Source: Bacillus_AD sp047238185 | GTDB taxonomy: Bacteria > Bacillota > Bacilli > Bacillales > DSM-1321 | DNA: 64,000 nucleotides | Direction of reading: 5' to 3' | Assembly: GCF_047238185.1 (NCBI RefSeq) | Contig: NZ_JBDFMI010000001.1 | Location: 806,001 to 870,000 of the forward strand | Shown here: piece after piece, positions 8,254-17,396 of the stretch | Position numbering within the stretch: the first letter of the stretch is position 1 | Layout: each line of letters begins with the position of its first letter | Translations under genes and position numbers: made by a program | The notes under the pieces: generated by a model | Seen by the model: the letters and a program-made list of their open reading frames with translations, nothing else | Told to the model about the DNA's origin: nothing | Database searches by the model: none

Positions 8254-8886
8254 GTGAGTACAATCGAACTTAATAAACGCCAAGAGCATATTTTGCAAAT
8301 AGTAAAAGAAAATGGCCCGATTACCGGGGAACATATTGCAGAGCGTTTAAATTTGACACGGGCAACGCTACGTCCTGATTTAGCAATCCTGACGATGGCG
8401 GGATTCCTCGAGGCTCGCCCGCGTGTCGGATATTTTTACAGTGGAAAATCAGGCACACAGTTGTTGACTGATAATTTAGCCAAATTGTACGTCAAGGATT
8501 ATCAATCCATCCCAGTCGTCGTCAATGACAGCATCTCCGTTTACGATGCCATCTGTATGATGTTCCTGGAAGATGTGGGAACCCTCTTCGTCACAGACAA
8601 AACATCAATGTTAGTCGGGGTCCTTTCCAGAAAAGATTTACTTCGTGCCAGTCTAGGCAAACAAGACCTTTCAACGATTCCAGTCAATATCATTATGACT
8701 CGCATGCCTAATATTGCGATGTGTACTAAAGAAGACCAAATACTTGAGGTTGCTAAAAAACTAATCGAGAAGCAAATAGATGCTCTTCCGGTTGTCAAAC
8801 AAAAGGACAACGGCTATGAAGTAGTCGGGCGCATCACAAAAACGAATATTACAAAAGCGCTTGTTGCACTAGCGACGGAAGAATAA
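8254..8886 (+). CDS. ccpN: Transcriptional repressor CcpN (CBS-domain helix-turn-helix)
   Basis: Regulator of gluconeogenic genes in Bacillus. An N-terminal winged helix (residues about 8-60, GPITGEHIAERLNLTRATLR) is followed by two CBS domains (about 75-205) that sense nucleotides. The N-terminus STIELNKRQEHILQIV matches B. subtilis CcpN (YqzB). Two GTG codons lie at 8251 and 8254 after AGTAGGG; the second gives the family's usual N-terminus, but the site-to-start distance is short either way. It is followed by yqfL, its known functional partner. Repeated motifs lie upstream. Confidence 0.93.
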   Translation: MSTIELNKRQEHILQIVKENGPITGEHIAERLNLTRATLRPDLAILTMAGFLEARPRVGYFYSGKSGTQLLTDNLAKLYVKDYQSIPVVVNDSISVYDAICMMFLEDVGTLFVTDKTSMLVGVLSRKDLLRASLGKQDLSTIPVNIIMTRMPNIAMCTKEDQILEVAKKLIEKQIDALPVVKQKDNGYEVVGRITKTNITKALVALATEE

Positions 8887-8909
8887 TTATTTGCTGGGGG
8901 AGGGCATTT

Positions 8910-9725
8910 ATGAGTGCATCAATTATCTATGTTGTATCTGATTCAGTAGGTGAAACAGCAGAACTGGTAACAAAGGCCGCTGTAAGCCAATTCATGAATT
9001 CGAATATAAACGTAAAAATTAAGAGAATACCATATGTAGAAAACCCGGAACATATCGATGAAGTGATTTCATTAGCCAAGTTGAACAATGGCATCATTGC
9101 TTTTACATTGGTAAGGCCTTTAGACCGTGAATATATGATTAAACGGGCAATAGAAGAAGGGATTGTATATTACGATATTATCGGCCCATTAATTGATACA
9201 CTTCAGGAGCAATTCCAGCTGGAACCCGTTTATGAGCCTGGGCTAGTCCGCAAGTTGGATGAAGACTATTTCAAAAGGGTAGAAGCCATAGAATTCGCGG
9301 TTAAGTATGATGATGGACGCGATCCGCGGGGAATCCTTCGTGCAGATATCGTATTGGTGGGTGTTTCAAGAACATGCAAAACACCGCTGTCCCAATTTTT
9401 GGCGCACAAACGATATAAGGTTGCGAACGTACCGCTTGTTCCTGAAGTTGAACCTCCGGAAGAATTATTTTTGGTTGCCCCAGAGAAATGCATCGGTTTG
9501 AAAATTAGTCCGGAAAAACTGAACAATATCAGGAAAGAGCGATTGAAAACGCTCGGCCTTGGCGACCATGCCATCTATGCCAACCTCGAAAGAATTAAAG
9601 AAGAGCTGACATATTTTGAAAAGGTGATTCATAAATTGAATTGTCCGGTGATTGATGTGACCAATAAAGCGATCGAAGAGACTGCCAATACTATTATTGA
9701 AACCATCAAAAAGAATAAAAAATAA
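8910..9725 (+). CDS. yqfL: Pyruvate, phosphate dikinase regulatory protein family (YqfL)
   Basis: 271-residue DUF299 (PPDK regulatory) protein. In other organisms this bifunctional enzyme phosphorylates and dephosphorylates PPDK or PEP synthase; in B. subtilis the homologue YqfL affects CcpN activity. The N-terminus MSASIIYVVSDSVGETAEL and the P-loop near residues 150-158 are clear. The P-loop here reads GVSRTCKTPLS, with Cys where I expect Ser (GVSRTSKTP). The gene has a strong GGGGGAGGG site and follows ccpN by 23 bases, probably as one transcript. It ends at a strong terminator. Confidence 0.92.
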   Translation: MSASIIYVVSDSVGETAELVTKAAVSQFMNSNINVKIKRIPYVENPEHIDEVISLAKLNNGIIAFTLVRPLDREYMIKRAIEEGIVYYDIIGPLIDTLQEQFQLEPVYEPGLVRKLDEDYFKRVEAIEFAVKYDDGRDPRGILRADIVLVGVSRTCKTPLSQFLAHKRYKVANVPLVPEVEPPEELFLVAPEKCIGLKISPEKLNNIRKERLKTLGLGDHAIYANLERIKEELTYFEKVIHKLNCPVIDVTNKAIEETANTIIETIKKNKK

Positions 9726-9730
9726 AACTT

Positions 9731-9772
9731 ACGCTAAAAAAGCACTTTGGAGGTGCTTTTTTAGCGTGAAAA
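9731..9772 (+). terminator. Rho-independent terminator after yqfL
   Basis: Perfect 15-bp stem acgctaaaaaagcac (9731-9745) and gtgcttttttagcgt (9753-9767), 7-base loop. The A/T symmetry would allow use in both directions. Confidence 0.85.
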
Positions 9773-10010
9773 TTCGTTTTTTCGCTATAAATGATCTTTA
9801 AAGGCTATAGATTTTTGTTTTTTTATATACTATAATGAAAAATTGTGATAAAAAGAATAAACAACAGGTTTAGACTTGCCCCTGAAGGAATAAACTATAT
9901 TTATAAGAAAGTCAAGTTTGTTTCGGAAAAAAATTCGACATATGGCCGCTCTTTTTAAAGTTACCTTTTCGAAAGAAGGAAATTGAGGGGAAATGGAGAA
10001 ATAAAAACAT

Positions 10011-10469
10011 ATGACAAACAAACCTTCGATCATTGTAGACGCCGACGCATGCCCCGTCAAAGAAGAATGTATTTCTGCCGCCAAAGCATTTTCGGTGGGC
10101 CTGACTTTTGTTGCCAGTATTAAGAATAAGGTCAACGACGATCAGGATGCCAAATGGATCTATGTTGACTGGGACAAAGAAGCTGCAGATCTTTATATGA
10201 TGAACGCTGCCAAGAAAGGGGATATTGCTGTTACAGCTGATATCGGCCTTGCCGCCGCCCTGCTTGGGAAAGGCGTACACGTCCTTTCTCCACGGGGAAC
10301 ATTGTATGATGAAAACAATATTGATTCTTTGCTCTTCATGAGGCATGTATCTGCCAAAAAACGAAGAAGCGGTGTATACTCAAAGGGTCCTAAAGCGTTT
10401 ACGAAAAACGATCGTGACCATTTTCGTGAAAGTTTATTAAAAAATTTGTCGAAACTTGCAGGAAAATAA
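10011..10469 (+). CDS. yqxD: YaiI/YqxD family protein (DUF188, UPF0178)
   Basis: 152-residue protein of the DUF188 family, which has a PIN-like nuclease fold. It shows the family signature IIVDADACPVKEE at residues 7-19 and GDIAVTADIGLAA near 68-80, with acidic residues suited to metal binding. No substrate is established. It is the first gene of the yqxD-dnaG-sigA cluster seen in B. subtilis. The ribosome binding site is weak (GGAGAAATAAAAACAT before ATG 10011). Confidence 0.92.
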   Translation: MTNKPSIIVDADACPVKEECISAAKAFSVGLTFVASIKNKVNDDQDAKWIYVDWDKEAADLYMMNAAKKGDIAVTADIGLAAALLGKGVHVLSPRGTLYDENNIDSLLFMRHVSAKKRRSGVYSKGPKAFTKNDRDHFRESLLKNLSKLAGK

Positions 10470-10520
10470 AAAGATCTATCGAATAATAGATTATCACCTA
10501 AAGAAAAAAGGTGTAGTCCA

Positions 10521-12329
10521 ATGTCAAATAACAGATTATCCGAAGAACAACTGAATAGTATAAAGAGCTCTGTCGATATCGTTGATGTCATCAACGACTA
10601 TGTACAGTTAAAGAAGCAAGGACGCAATTACTTCGGTCTTTGTCCTTTTCATGGTGAGAACACTCCTTCTTTCTCGGTCTCTCCCGATAAGCAGATTTTC
10701 CATTGCTTTGGCTGTGGGGCAGGTGGGAATGTTTTTACTTTTTTAATGGACATTGAAGGCTATTCGTTCGTGGAGGCTGCTAAAGATCTTGCAGAGCGGG
10801 GCAATATACCTTTGGACATACAAAGTCCGGACTCATCAAGTCAAAGCCCGCAGCAGGCGGCTTCCAAGAAAATGATTGAAGCCCATGAATTATTAACTAA
10901 ATTCTACCATCATTTGCTGGCGAATACAAAAGAAGGCGAGCCTGCTTTAACATATTTATTGGAACGGGGTTTCACCAAGGAATCGATTGAGGCCTATTCA
11001 ATCGGTTATTCGCTCAATTCCTGGGATTTTGTCCAAACATTTTTGGGGAAAAGAGGATTTGATCTAGGCATACTCGACCAAGCTGGCATTATCGTCAGCA
11101 GGGAAGACGGGAAGCGGTTTGACCGATTCCGTAATCGTGTGATGTTTCCGATCAGAGACCATCATGGAGACGTGGTCGCTTTTTCTGGGAGGGCGCTTGA
11201 TGGTGATGAACCGAAGTACTTAAATAGCCCAGAAACGCCTATTTTTAATAAAAGTAAATTGCTTTTTAATTTTCACCGTGCGAGACCGGCTATCAGGAAA
11301 AAAGAACAAGCGGTTTTGTTCGAAGGATTCGCGGATGTTATTTCTGCTGCAGTTGCAGGAGTCGATAACGGTGTTGCAACGATGGGAACTTCCCTTACGG
11401 AGGAACATCTCCATATCCTGAAGCGAAACTGTAATGAAGTGCTCATTTGTTTTGATTCAGATAAAGCGGGCATGGAAGCAGCCAATAGAGCCGCAGAAAT
11501 GATATTGAAGCAAGATCTCACTGTTAAAGTGGCGATAATGCCTGACAGCTTGGACCCGGATGAATATATTAAGACATACGGGCCAAAAAGCTTTATGCAG
11601 GATGTCATTGGTGATAGCCATACTTATATTGCCTTCAAGATGAAATATTTGAGAAAAGGCCGCAATATGAAGAATGAAGGAGACAGGATTTCTTATATTG
11701 AAGAAGTGCTGAAAGAAATCACCAAGCTTCCAAACGCAATCGAACGCGAGCATTATTTGCGCCAAATTTCTTCAGAGTTTTCACTATCGATGGATGCTTT
11801 GAGCGAACAGCAGAAGAGCATTTTTTACTCAGAAAAGAAAAGAGGAAATTTGCCGCAGACAAACAGTCGCCAACAAGTGAGCGGAATGGCTTTTCAGTAT
11901 AATCAAAAACTGCAGCCGGCCCACATTAATGCTGAATTGAAATTATTGGCCCATATGATGCAAGATCGGGAGACAGCGTTCAAAATACGCTCATTGTTAG
12001 ATGGCAATCCATTGATGATTGATGAGCACCAGGCCATAGTCACCTATCTGTTTGGATTTTATGAAGAAAACGAGGAATCAGATATATCGATGTTTCTTTC
12101 GTACATCCCTGATCAGCAGCTTAGAAAAATTGTTTCTCAAATCCAAATGATGTCTATCTCTTCCGAACCATCGGATCAAGAATTAAAAGATTATGTTGGA
12201 GCTGTGTTGAAACAACAAATTATGTTAAAGATAAAGGAAAAGCAGAACAATCAGGCAGAGGCTGTCCGAAAAGGGGACCATATCCTTGCTGCTAAGATTG
12301 GCCTTGAAATTATAAAGATGCAATCTTAA
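10521..12329 (+). CDS. dnaG: DNA primase DnaG
   Basis: Synthesises RNA primers at the replication fork. The 602-residue protein starts with a CHC2 zinc-binding domain (Cys41, His44, Cys62, Cys65), followed by the primase core and a TOPRIM domain with an acidic motif (ALLFEGFADVISA-like segment near 265 and FDSDKAG near 310). The C-terminal region, about 435-600, is the helicase-binding domain that contacts DnaC/DnaB. It is preceded by yqxD and followed by sigA, forming the macromolecular synthesis operon of Gram-positives. Confidence 0.97.
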   Translation: MSNNRLSEEQLNSIKSSVDIVDVINDYVQLKKQGRNYFGLCPFHGENTPSFSVSPDKQIFHCFGCGAGGNVFTFLMDIEGYSFVEAAKDLAERGNIPLDIQSPDSSSQSPQQAASKKMIEAHELLTKFYHHLLANTKEGEPALTYLLERGFTKESIEAYSIGYSLNSWDFVQTFLGKRGFDLGILDQAGIIVSREDGKRFDRFRNRVMFPIRDHHGDVVAFSGRALDGDEPKYLNSPETPIFNKSKLLFNFHRARPAIRKKEQAVLFEGFADVISAAVAGVDNGVATMGTSLTEEHLHILKRNCNEVLICFDSDKAGMEAANRAAEMILKQDLTVKVAIMPDSLDPDEYIKTYGPKSFMQDVIGDSHTYIAFKMKYLRKGRNMKNEGDRISYIEEVLKEITKLPNAIEREHYLRQISSEFSLSMDALSEQQKSIFYSEKKRGNLPQTNSRQQVSGMAFQYNQKLQPAHINAELKLLAHMMQDRETAFKIRSLLDGNPLMIDEHQAIVTYLFGFYEENEESDISMFLSYIPDQQLRKIVSQIQMMSISSEPSDQELKDYVGAVLKQQIMLKIKEKQNNQAEAVRKGDHILAAKIGLEIIKMQS

Positions 12330-12393
12330 TTAATTATTGTGAAATAGTCTAAAACATCTTAAGTGGTTTGAAAGTTTGGAAGGAGGGGAACAC

Positions 12394-13521
12394 ATGGCTG
12401 ATAAATCAGCTCGTTCCAAAGAAGCAGTAAATGAATTAACACTTGATCAGGTAAAAGAACAATTACTTGAGGCAGGCAAAAAACGCGGAGTTCTTACCTA
12501 TGAGGAAGTCAGCGAAAAATTATCGACGTTTGAATTAGACTCAGATGCAATGGATGAATACTTCGATTACCTTGGAGAACAAGGTGTGGAAGTCCTTGCA
12601 GAGGAAGAAGATAATGATAACGATCCAAACATCAAACAACTGGAAAAAGAAGAAGAATTCGATCTCAATGATTTAAGCGTGCCCCCAGGCGTTAAGATTA
12701 ATGATCCAGTCCGTATGTACCTTAAAGAAATTGGCCGAGTGGACCTTCTTTCCGGAGAAGAGGAAATCGCCCTTGCGGAACGGATTGAAGAAGGGGATGA
12801 GGAAGCTAAACGCCGTCTGGCAGAAGCGAACCTCCGACTTGTTGTCAGTATCGCCAAACGTTATGTAGGCCGCGGCATGCTGTTCCTTGATTTGATTCAG
12901 GAAGGAAACATGGGCTTGATCAAGGCTGTTGAAAAGTTTGACTACCGTAAAGGATTTAAATTCAGTACGTATGCCACTTGGTGGATCCGCCAAGCCATTA
13001 CCCGTGCGATTGCCGATCAGGCAAGAACAATCCGTATCCCTGTCCATATGGTTGAGACAATCAATAAGCTGATCCGTGTACAGCGCCAGCTCCTTCAAGA
13101 CTTGGGAAGAGAGCCGTCTCCAGAAGAAATTGCTGAAGATATGGATCTGACGCCAGAAAAAGTAAGGGAAATATTGAAGATTGCACAAGAGCCGGTTTCT
13201 TTGGAAACGCCGATCGGTGAAGAAGATGACTCCCATTTGGGTGATTTCATTGAGGATCAGGATGCGACTTCCCCTTCCGAACATGCAGCTTATGAACTGT
13301 TAAAGGAACAGTTGGAAGATGTCCTCGATACTTTAACAGACAGAGAAGAAAATGTATTGCGACTTCGTTTTGGCCTTGATGACGGCCGTACGCGCACTCT
13401 TGAAGAAGTGGGCAAGGTTTTTGGTGTCACTAGGGAACGTATCCGCCAAATAGAAGCGAAAGCACTTAGAAAATTAAGACATCCGAGCAGAAGCAAACGC
13501 CTGAAGGATTTCTTGGAATAG
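12394..13521 (+). CDS. sigA: RNA polymerase primary sigma factor SigA (RpoD)
   Basis: Housekeeping sigma-70 factor of 375 residues. The start is ATG 12394, behind AAGGAGGGG; an upstream TTG at 12376 would place that ribosome binding site inside the gene. Visible regions are an acidic N-terminal 1.1-like part, region 1.2 (DPVRMYLKEIGRVDLL), regions 2.1-2.4 (FSTYATWWIRQAITRAIADQ), region 3, and the region 4.2 helix-turn-helix (TLEEVGKVFGVTRERIRQIE). It is the last gene of the yqxD-dnaG-sigA operon. Confidence 0.98.
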   Translation: MADKSARSKEAVNELTLDQVKEQLLEAGKKRGVLTYEEVSEKLSTFELDSDAMDEYFDYLGEQGVEVLAEEEDNDNDPNIKQLEKEEEFDLNDLSVPPGVKINDPVRMYLKEIGRVDLLSGEEEIALAERIEEGDEEAKRRLAEANLRLVVSIAKRYVGRGMLFLDLIQEGNMGLIKAVEKFDYRKGFKFSTYATWWIRQAITRAIADQARTIRIPVHMVETINKLIRVQRQLLQDLGREPSPEEIAEDMDLTPEKVREILKIAQEPVSLETPIGEEDDSHLGDFIEDQDATSPSEHAAYELLKEQLEDVLDTLTDREENVLRLRFGLDDGRTRTLEEVGKVFGVTRERIRQIEAKALRKLRHPSRSKRLKDFLE

Positions 13522-13533
13522 AATACAATTAGT

Positions 13534-13568
13534 GGCCCGTTACATCTGTGGATGAATGGGCCCTTTTA
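13534..13568 (+). terminator. Terminator after sigA
   Basis: Stem ggcccgtt (13534-13541) with aatgggcc (13555-13562), then CTTTT. The loop region can pair further. Confidence 0.65.
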
Positions 13569-13714
13569 GTATGCATGGAATTTTCTTGAATGTAGATATA
13601 GGCCATCTTTCCTGTCTGCCAGACTCTTTTCCTCTTTTTCGCTTAGGATATTGAAAAGTGCCTTCGATAACCCGATATATGAGTAAAGACCTTTCGGAGG
13701 ATGTGCCTTGTGAT

Positions 13715-14251
13715 ATGAATGAAACGCGTAAGAAAATAATTCTGAATGAGATACAATATTGGAAAAAAACAAAGATGCTTCCGGAGACATATTGCGATTT
13801 CTTGATGACTCTTTATTTAGAAGGCGGGGCTGAGACTTCTCCACCTAGGAGTAGAAGCGTTTTTTCGCCGATCAATTATCTTACGGCCGGATTGCTTATT
13901 TCTGTATTAATTGTAAATTATTTTACAGAATTTCCTGGCGTAATGCAAATGGCTATTTATCTTTTATGTATTTCTTTAATCATTTGGATCTTATATTATG
14001 GGAGAAATAAAAAAGATGTAAAAATCATCTCTCTTTTGGCCTTGGCGTTTACCGCAGTGATCGGTACAGTAAACCTTTGGAAGGGGATGCTGCCTGGGCA
14101 CTACCTTGTTCTCTACTGCGGATTGCTTGCCAATTGTGCCATGTGGATGTTTGTTGGATTAAAATTAAAAATGATTTATTTTACAGTCGCTGGAGGTTTA
14201 GGCTCCATCGTGATACTATACTTTGTTTGCGCTTACTTTAAATTAATTTAA
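13715..14251 (+). CDS. Conserved hypothetical membrane protein downstream of sigA
   Basis: About 178 residues. A short cytosolic N-terminus (NETRKKIILNEIQYWKKTKMLPETYCDFL, shown here in fewer words: a charged segment ending in LPETYCDFL) is followed by about five hydrophobic segments from residue 55 to the end. I recognise the N-terminal pattern from hypothetical proteins next to sigA in other Bacillus species but know no function. The start is uncertain: ATG 13715 lies 14 bases after GGAGG (13696-13700), while in-frame ATG 13679 and GTG 13658 lie upstream without good ribosome binding sites. Confidence 0.7.
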   Translation: MNETRKKIILNEIQYWKKTKMLPETYCDFLMTLYLEGGAETSPPRSRSVFSPINYLTAGLLISVLIVNYFTEFPGVMQMAIYLLCISLIIWILYYGRNKKDVKIISLLALAFTAVIGTVNLWKGMLPGHYLVLYCGLLANCAMWMFVGLKLKMIYFTVAGGLGSIVILYFVCAYFKLI

Positions 14252-14404
14252 TTAATTGGTTAATTTTTGAATATTTGTCTAAATTCCGAAAATATACCAT
14301 AACTTGATAGTTAACCCTTCCCCTTATTTCCATTTTCAAGTAAAATAGGTGTTGTTTGTAATTATTTTAGACCGATATAGAAGTACATAGGGGAGGTATA
14401 CAGT

Positions 14405-14791
14405 ATGAATCGTAGTCCAATTATTCCTTTTGTAATGATTATGGTGGCAGGCATTGTTTTAATCTTTGCTCTCTCATTTAAAGGGCTCGGTGATGCAAAA
14501 GATGTAGCCGCGGGAGAGGACAAGGGCAAGGATGGAGCCAAGTCTGGAGAAACAGCTAAGGCTTCGCCAGAGGAGTTCTATAAAGGTGCAGGCGGATGCA
14601 TTAGTTGCCACGGCGACCAATATCAAGGCGTTGTTGGTCCGGCATTGAAAGGCATCGGAAAAACAATGTCAGTGGATGAGATTAAAGATGTGCTGAAAAA
14701 CGGTAAAAAAGGCGATAAAGGCGAAATGCCTGCCGGATTGGTTCCGGACGATAAACTAGATGAGATGGCAACTTGGTTATCTAAATTGTAA
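14405..14791 (+). CDS. cccA: Membrane-anchored cytochrome c550
   Basis: 128-residue mono-haem c-type cytochrome anchored by one N-terminal membrane helix (residues about 6-26). A charged linker (about 30-55) leads to the haem domain on the outer face of the membrane. The haem-attachment motif CISCH covers Cys65, Cys68 and axial His69, and the methionine ligand is likely in GEMPAG near 103. It is an electron carrier to terminal oxidases. GGGGAGG lies before ATG 14405. Same position as cccA in B. subtilis. Confidence 0.93.
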   Translation: MNRSPIIPFVMIMVAGIVLIFALSFKGLGDAKDVAAGEDKGKDGAKSGETAKASPEEFYKGAGGCISCHGDQYQGVVGPALKGIGKTMSVDEIKDVLKNGKKGDKGEMPAGLVPDDKLDEMATWLSKL

Positions 14792-14793
14792 GA

Positions 14794-14836
14794 AAAAGGT
14801 AAACGGCTAGGAATACAGCTGTTTACCTTTTTTTTG
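14794..14836 (+). terminator. Terminator after cccA
   Basis: 15-bp stem AAAAGGTAAACGGCT (14794-14808) and AGCTGTTTACCTTTT (14817-14831) followed by T residues. It lies between convergent genes and could serve both. Confidence 0.85.
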
Positions 14837-14842
14837 TTGTTT

Positions 14843-15253
14843 TCAGTAAAATGTCATGTTGGGATTTTTTCTATAAAATTGCAGCCGGTCGTCCAAGTTT
14901 CCTGTATGGAATTCAAAAAGATGGCCATCAGGGTCACGGAAATAGAGGCTGCTTTTTTCTTCAGAAGCCCGTTTTCTGCCGATTTCAATTTCTGCACCAT
15001 ATTCCGTTAGAATCTTCTCCAATACCTGAATGTCGGCTTCTTCCACCGTAAATGCCAAATGTGTGTACGTATTAGGCAGATTTCTTTCTATGAGGCGCTC
15101 TTCGTTCAGAGCCAGCCATATTCCGTTGAGGCTGAAATACGCTGTATTTTCCCCTCTCATAATGAGCTGGGCATTAAAAATATGTTGATAAAAAAGAATA
15201 CTTTTCTCTAAAGAAGAGACTGAGATGGTAATATGATTCAAACCCTTAATCAT
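14843..15253 (-). CDS. fosB: FosB-like metallothiol transferase (glyoxalase superfamily)
   Basis: 136-residue vicinal-oxygen-chelate protein. Metal ligands typical of FosB are visible: His7 in GLNHIT, His65 in YTHLAF and Glu114 in HLFEFHTG. The C-terminus DRLQFYRKNPNMTFY also matches FosB, an enzyme that adds bacillithiol to fosfomycin and opens its epoxide ring. FosB-like genes are common in Bacillus chromosomes, and I cannot tell from sequence whether this one acts on fosfomycin or another electrophile. The start is behind AAAGGGGGCG. It is transcribed against its neighbours. Confidence 0.82.
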   Translation of the reverse strand: MIKGLNHITISVSSLEKSILFYQHIFNAQLIMRGENTAYFSLNGIWLALNEERLIERNLPNTYTHLAFTVEEADIQVLEKILTEYGAEIEIGRKRASEEKSSLYFRDPDGHLFEFHTGNLDDRLQFYRKNPNMTFY

Positions 15254-15358
15254 TGTAACGCCCCCTTTCCTGAACTATATCATTCCAAATAATGAGAAAA
15301 AAAGATTTTGCCCAAATTAATAATTCTTTTTAAATCCGTACTTTACAGCCTTATTCGG

Positions 15359-15388
15359 TTGCATATACAGTAAAATCTTCTTTATACT
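15359..15388 (+). promoter_or_regulatory. Probable sigma-A promoter of trmK-yqfO
   Basis: TTGCAT (15359-15364) and TATACT (15383-15388) with an 18-base spacer, about 30 bases before the trmK start. Confidence 0.6.
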
Positions 15389-15421
15389 GTAATAGTAAAC
15401 AATATGAAATAGGTGGCAAAT

Positions 15422-16132
15422 ATGAACAGCGAACAGTTATCACAAAGATTACATACAGTTGCATCATTTATCCCGAAAGGAAGCGTCCTTGCCGATATTG
15501 GATCAGACCATGCATATCTGCCCTGCTATGCGGTGCATAAAGGAATCGTTGACAGGGCTATAGCAGGAGAAGTAAGTGAGGGGCCTTGGTCATCCGCTCA
15601 AAAGCAGGTGAAGGCAGAAGGGTATGAAAAGATTATTTCGGTAAGAAAAGGAGACGGATTGGATGTCCTTGAAAGTGCCGGAGAAGCAACATGCATTACG
15701 ATTGCCGGCATGGGAGGGACGTTGATTGCCTCCATTCTCGAAAGAGGCAAACAAAAGCTTGAGGGTGTAGAGACCTTAATCCTCCAACCAAATATCCAGG
15801 CGAATAACATCAGAATGTGGCTGCTTGAGAACGGCTGGGAGCTTACAAATGAAGAAATCCTTGAGGAGGACGGCAAGATTTATGAAGTGCTTGTTGCGAA
15901 GAGAGGAAACGCAGAAGCACCCTATAGTGAAGATAAAGAGCGTGAAATGCTACTCGGGCCATTTTTGATGAAGGAATGCAATCCGGTGTTCCGAAAAAAA
16001 TGGAATCATGAACAGCATCATTGGAACCAAATTATCCAACAGCTGCAAAAAAGCGGCAAGACAGACTCACAAGAGAAGCGAATGCAATTAGAGAGATATA
16101 TTCAATTTGTAGAGGAGGTTCTTCACTCATGA
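15422..16132 (+). CDS. trmK: tRNA (adenine(22)-N(1))-methyltransferase TrmK
   Basis: SAM-dependent Rossmann-fold enzyme of about 236 residues that methylates N1 of A22 in tRNAs. The SAM-binding motif LADIGSDHAYLPCYA lies near residues 23-37, and the TrmK hallmark segments TIAGMGGTLI and LILQPN are visible. The start is ATG 15422, five bases after AGGTGG; an upstream GTG overlaps that site. The stop overlaps the yqfO start (ATGA). Confidence 0.94.
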   Translation: MNSEQLSQRLHTVASFIPKGSVLADIGSDHAYLPCYAVHKGIVDRAIAGEVSEGPWSSAQKQVKAEGYEKIISVRKGDGLDVLESAGEATCITIAGMGGTLIASILERGKQKLEGVETLILQPNIQANNIRMWLLENGWELTNEEILEEDGKIYEVLVAKRGNAEAPYSEDKEREMLLGPFLMKECNPVFRKKWNHEQHHWNQIIQQLQKSGKTDSQEKRMQLERYIQFVEEVLHS

Positions 16133-17250
16133 AGAAAACACCGAACGGATATGAAATGATTTCAGCATTTGAACAATTTTCGCCCAAAAAATTGGCTATG
16201 GAAGGCGATAAAATCGGTTTACAAATAGGAACATTGAATAAGCCGATTTCTAAAGTGCTTGTCGCACTGGATATTCTTGAAGAAGTGGTCGATGAGGCAA
16301 TCGCAATGGATGCGGAACTGATCATCGCACATCACCCGATTATCTTCCGGCCTTTGAAAAAAATTGATACAAGCAGCACGCCGGGCCGAATTGTAGAAAA
16401 GTTGATCAAGAATGATATTGCTGTCTATATAGCCCATACGAACCTCGATGTTACAAAAGGCGGGGTCAATGACTGGATTGCAGAAGCACTTCAGCTCGAA
16501 CATACAAAAGTACTTGTCGACACATACGATGTCCCTCTAAAAAAACTGGCTGTTTATGTACCGATAGAAGCAGCTGAAAAGGTGAGGGCAGCAATAGGAA
16601 ATGCCGGAGCAGGTACGATCGGCAATTACAGTCAATGCTCATTTGCTGTAGAAGGGCAAGGAGAATTTCTTCCGGGACAAAATACCAATCCGTATATTGG
16701 CACCCAAGGAAAGCTGGAGCAAGTGAATGAGATACGTATCGAAACGGTGTATCCGGAAGAACTAGAGAAAAAAGTGTTGTCGGCTATGATCAAAGCCCAT
16801 CCATATGAGGAAGTGGCGTATGATATTTATCCTCTTGAAAATAAAGGAGAGTCGCTAGGACTGGGCCGTATCGGGGAACTTCCCGAGGAAATGACGCTCG
16901 AGCAATTTGCCCAGGCAGTTAAACAAGCTTTTGATCTTAAGTCAGTACGGGTTGTCGGCAATTTGGAGGATAAAATACGAAAAGTAGCCGTTTTGGGTGG
17001 AGATGGCAACAAATATATTACTTCTGCCAAATTTCAGGGTGCTGATGTATATGTAACGGGTGATATGTATTATCATACTGCCCATGATGCGATGATGCTT
17101 GGATTGAATATTGTAGATCCCGGCCATAACATAGAAAAGGTTATGAAAGCCGGAGTGAGCCAATATCTGCAAGCATTTAGCCAAAAAGCAAATTGGGAAG
17201 TGGAGGTCATTCCTTCATCCATTCATACAGATCCCTTTACATTTTTATAA
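16129..17250 (+). CDS. yqfO: Nif3/YqfO family dinuclear-metal protein (DUF34)
   Basis: 373-residue member of the Nif3-like family. The N- and C-terminal parts form the metal site (LIIAHHPIIF, AHTNLD and GDMYYHTAHDAM hold the His/Asp ligands), and a PII-like domain is inserted in the middle (about 130-235), as in B. subtilis YqfO. The biochemical role is unsettled; GTP cyclohydrolase-like activity has been suggested for relatives. The start ATG 16129 follows GAGGAGG and overlaps the trmK stop. Longer in-frame readings from 16021 lie inside trmK. Confidence 0.92.
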   Translation: MKKTPNGYEMISAFEQFSPKKLAMEGDKIGLQIGTLNKPISKVLVALDILEEVVDEAIAMDAELIIAHHPIIFRPLKKIDTSSTPGRIVEKLIKNDIAVYIAHTNLDVTKGGVNDWIAEALQLEHTKVLVDTYDVPLKKLAVYVPIEAAEKVRAAIGNAGAGTIGNYSQCSFAVEGQGEFLPGQNTNPYIGTQGKLEQVNEIRIETVYPEELEKKVLSAMIKAHPYEEVAYDIYPLENKGESLGLGRIGELPEEMTLEQFAQAVKQAFDLKSVRVVGNLEDKIRKVAVLGGDGNKYITSAKFQGADVYVTGDMYYHTAHDAMMLGLNIVDPGHNIEKVMKAGVSQYLQAFSQKANWEVEVIPSSIHTDPFTFL

Positions 17251-17271
17251 ACAGTAGTTTATAGTTCTTTC

Positions 17272-17310
17272 AAAAAAAGAAGCTTTGTTAATAGGCTTCT
17301 TTTTTTTTGC
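17272..17310 (+). terminator. Terminator after yqfO
   Basis: 12-bp stem AAAAAAAGAAGC (17272-17283) and GCTTCTTTTTTT (17295-17306) with an 11-base loop. Confidence 0.85.
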
Positions 17311-17340
17311 TTGAAGAATTATGTGGCAAACTTGTATAAT
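17311..17340 (+). promoter_or_regulatory. Probable sigma-A promoter of the DJ-1/PfpI gene
   Basis: TTGAAG (17311-17316) and TATAAT (17335-17340) with an 18-base spacer, about 57 bases before the start codon. Confidence 0.6.
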
Positions 17341-17396
17341 AGATGTAAAGTTCTGAAAAATCAGTAAATTAATCCGTAGAGAGGAGTTGGATTGGG

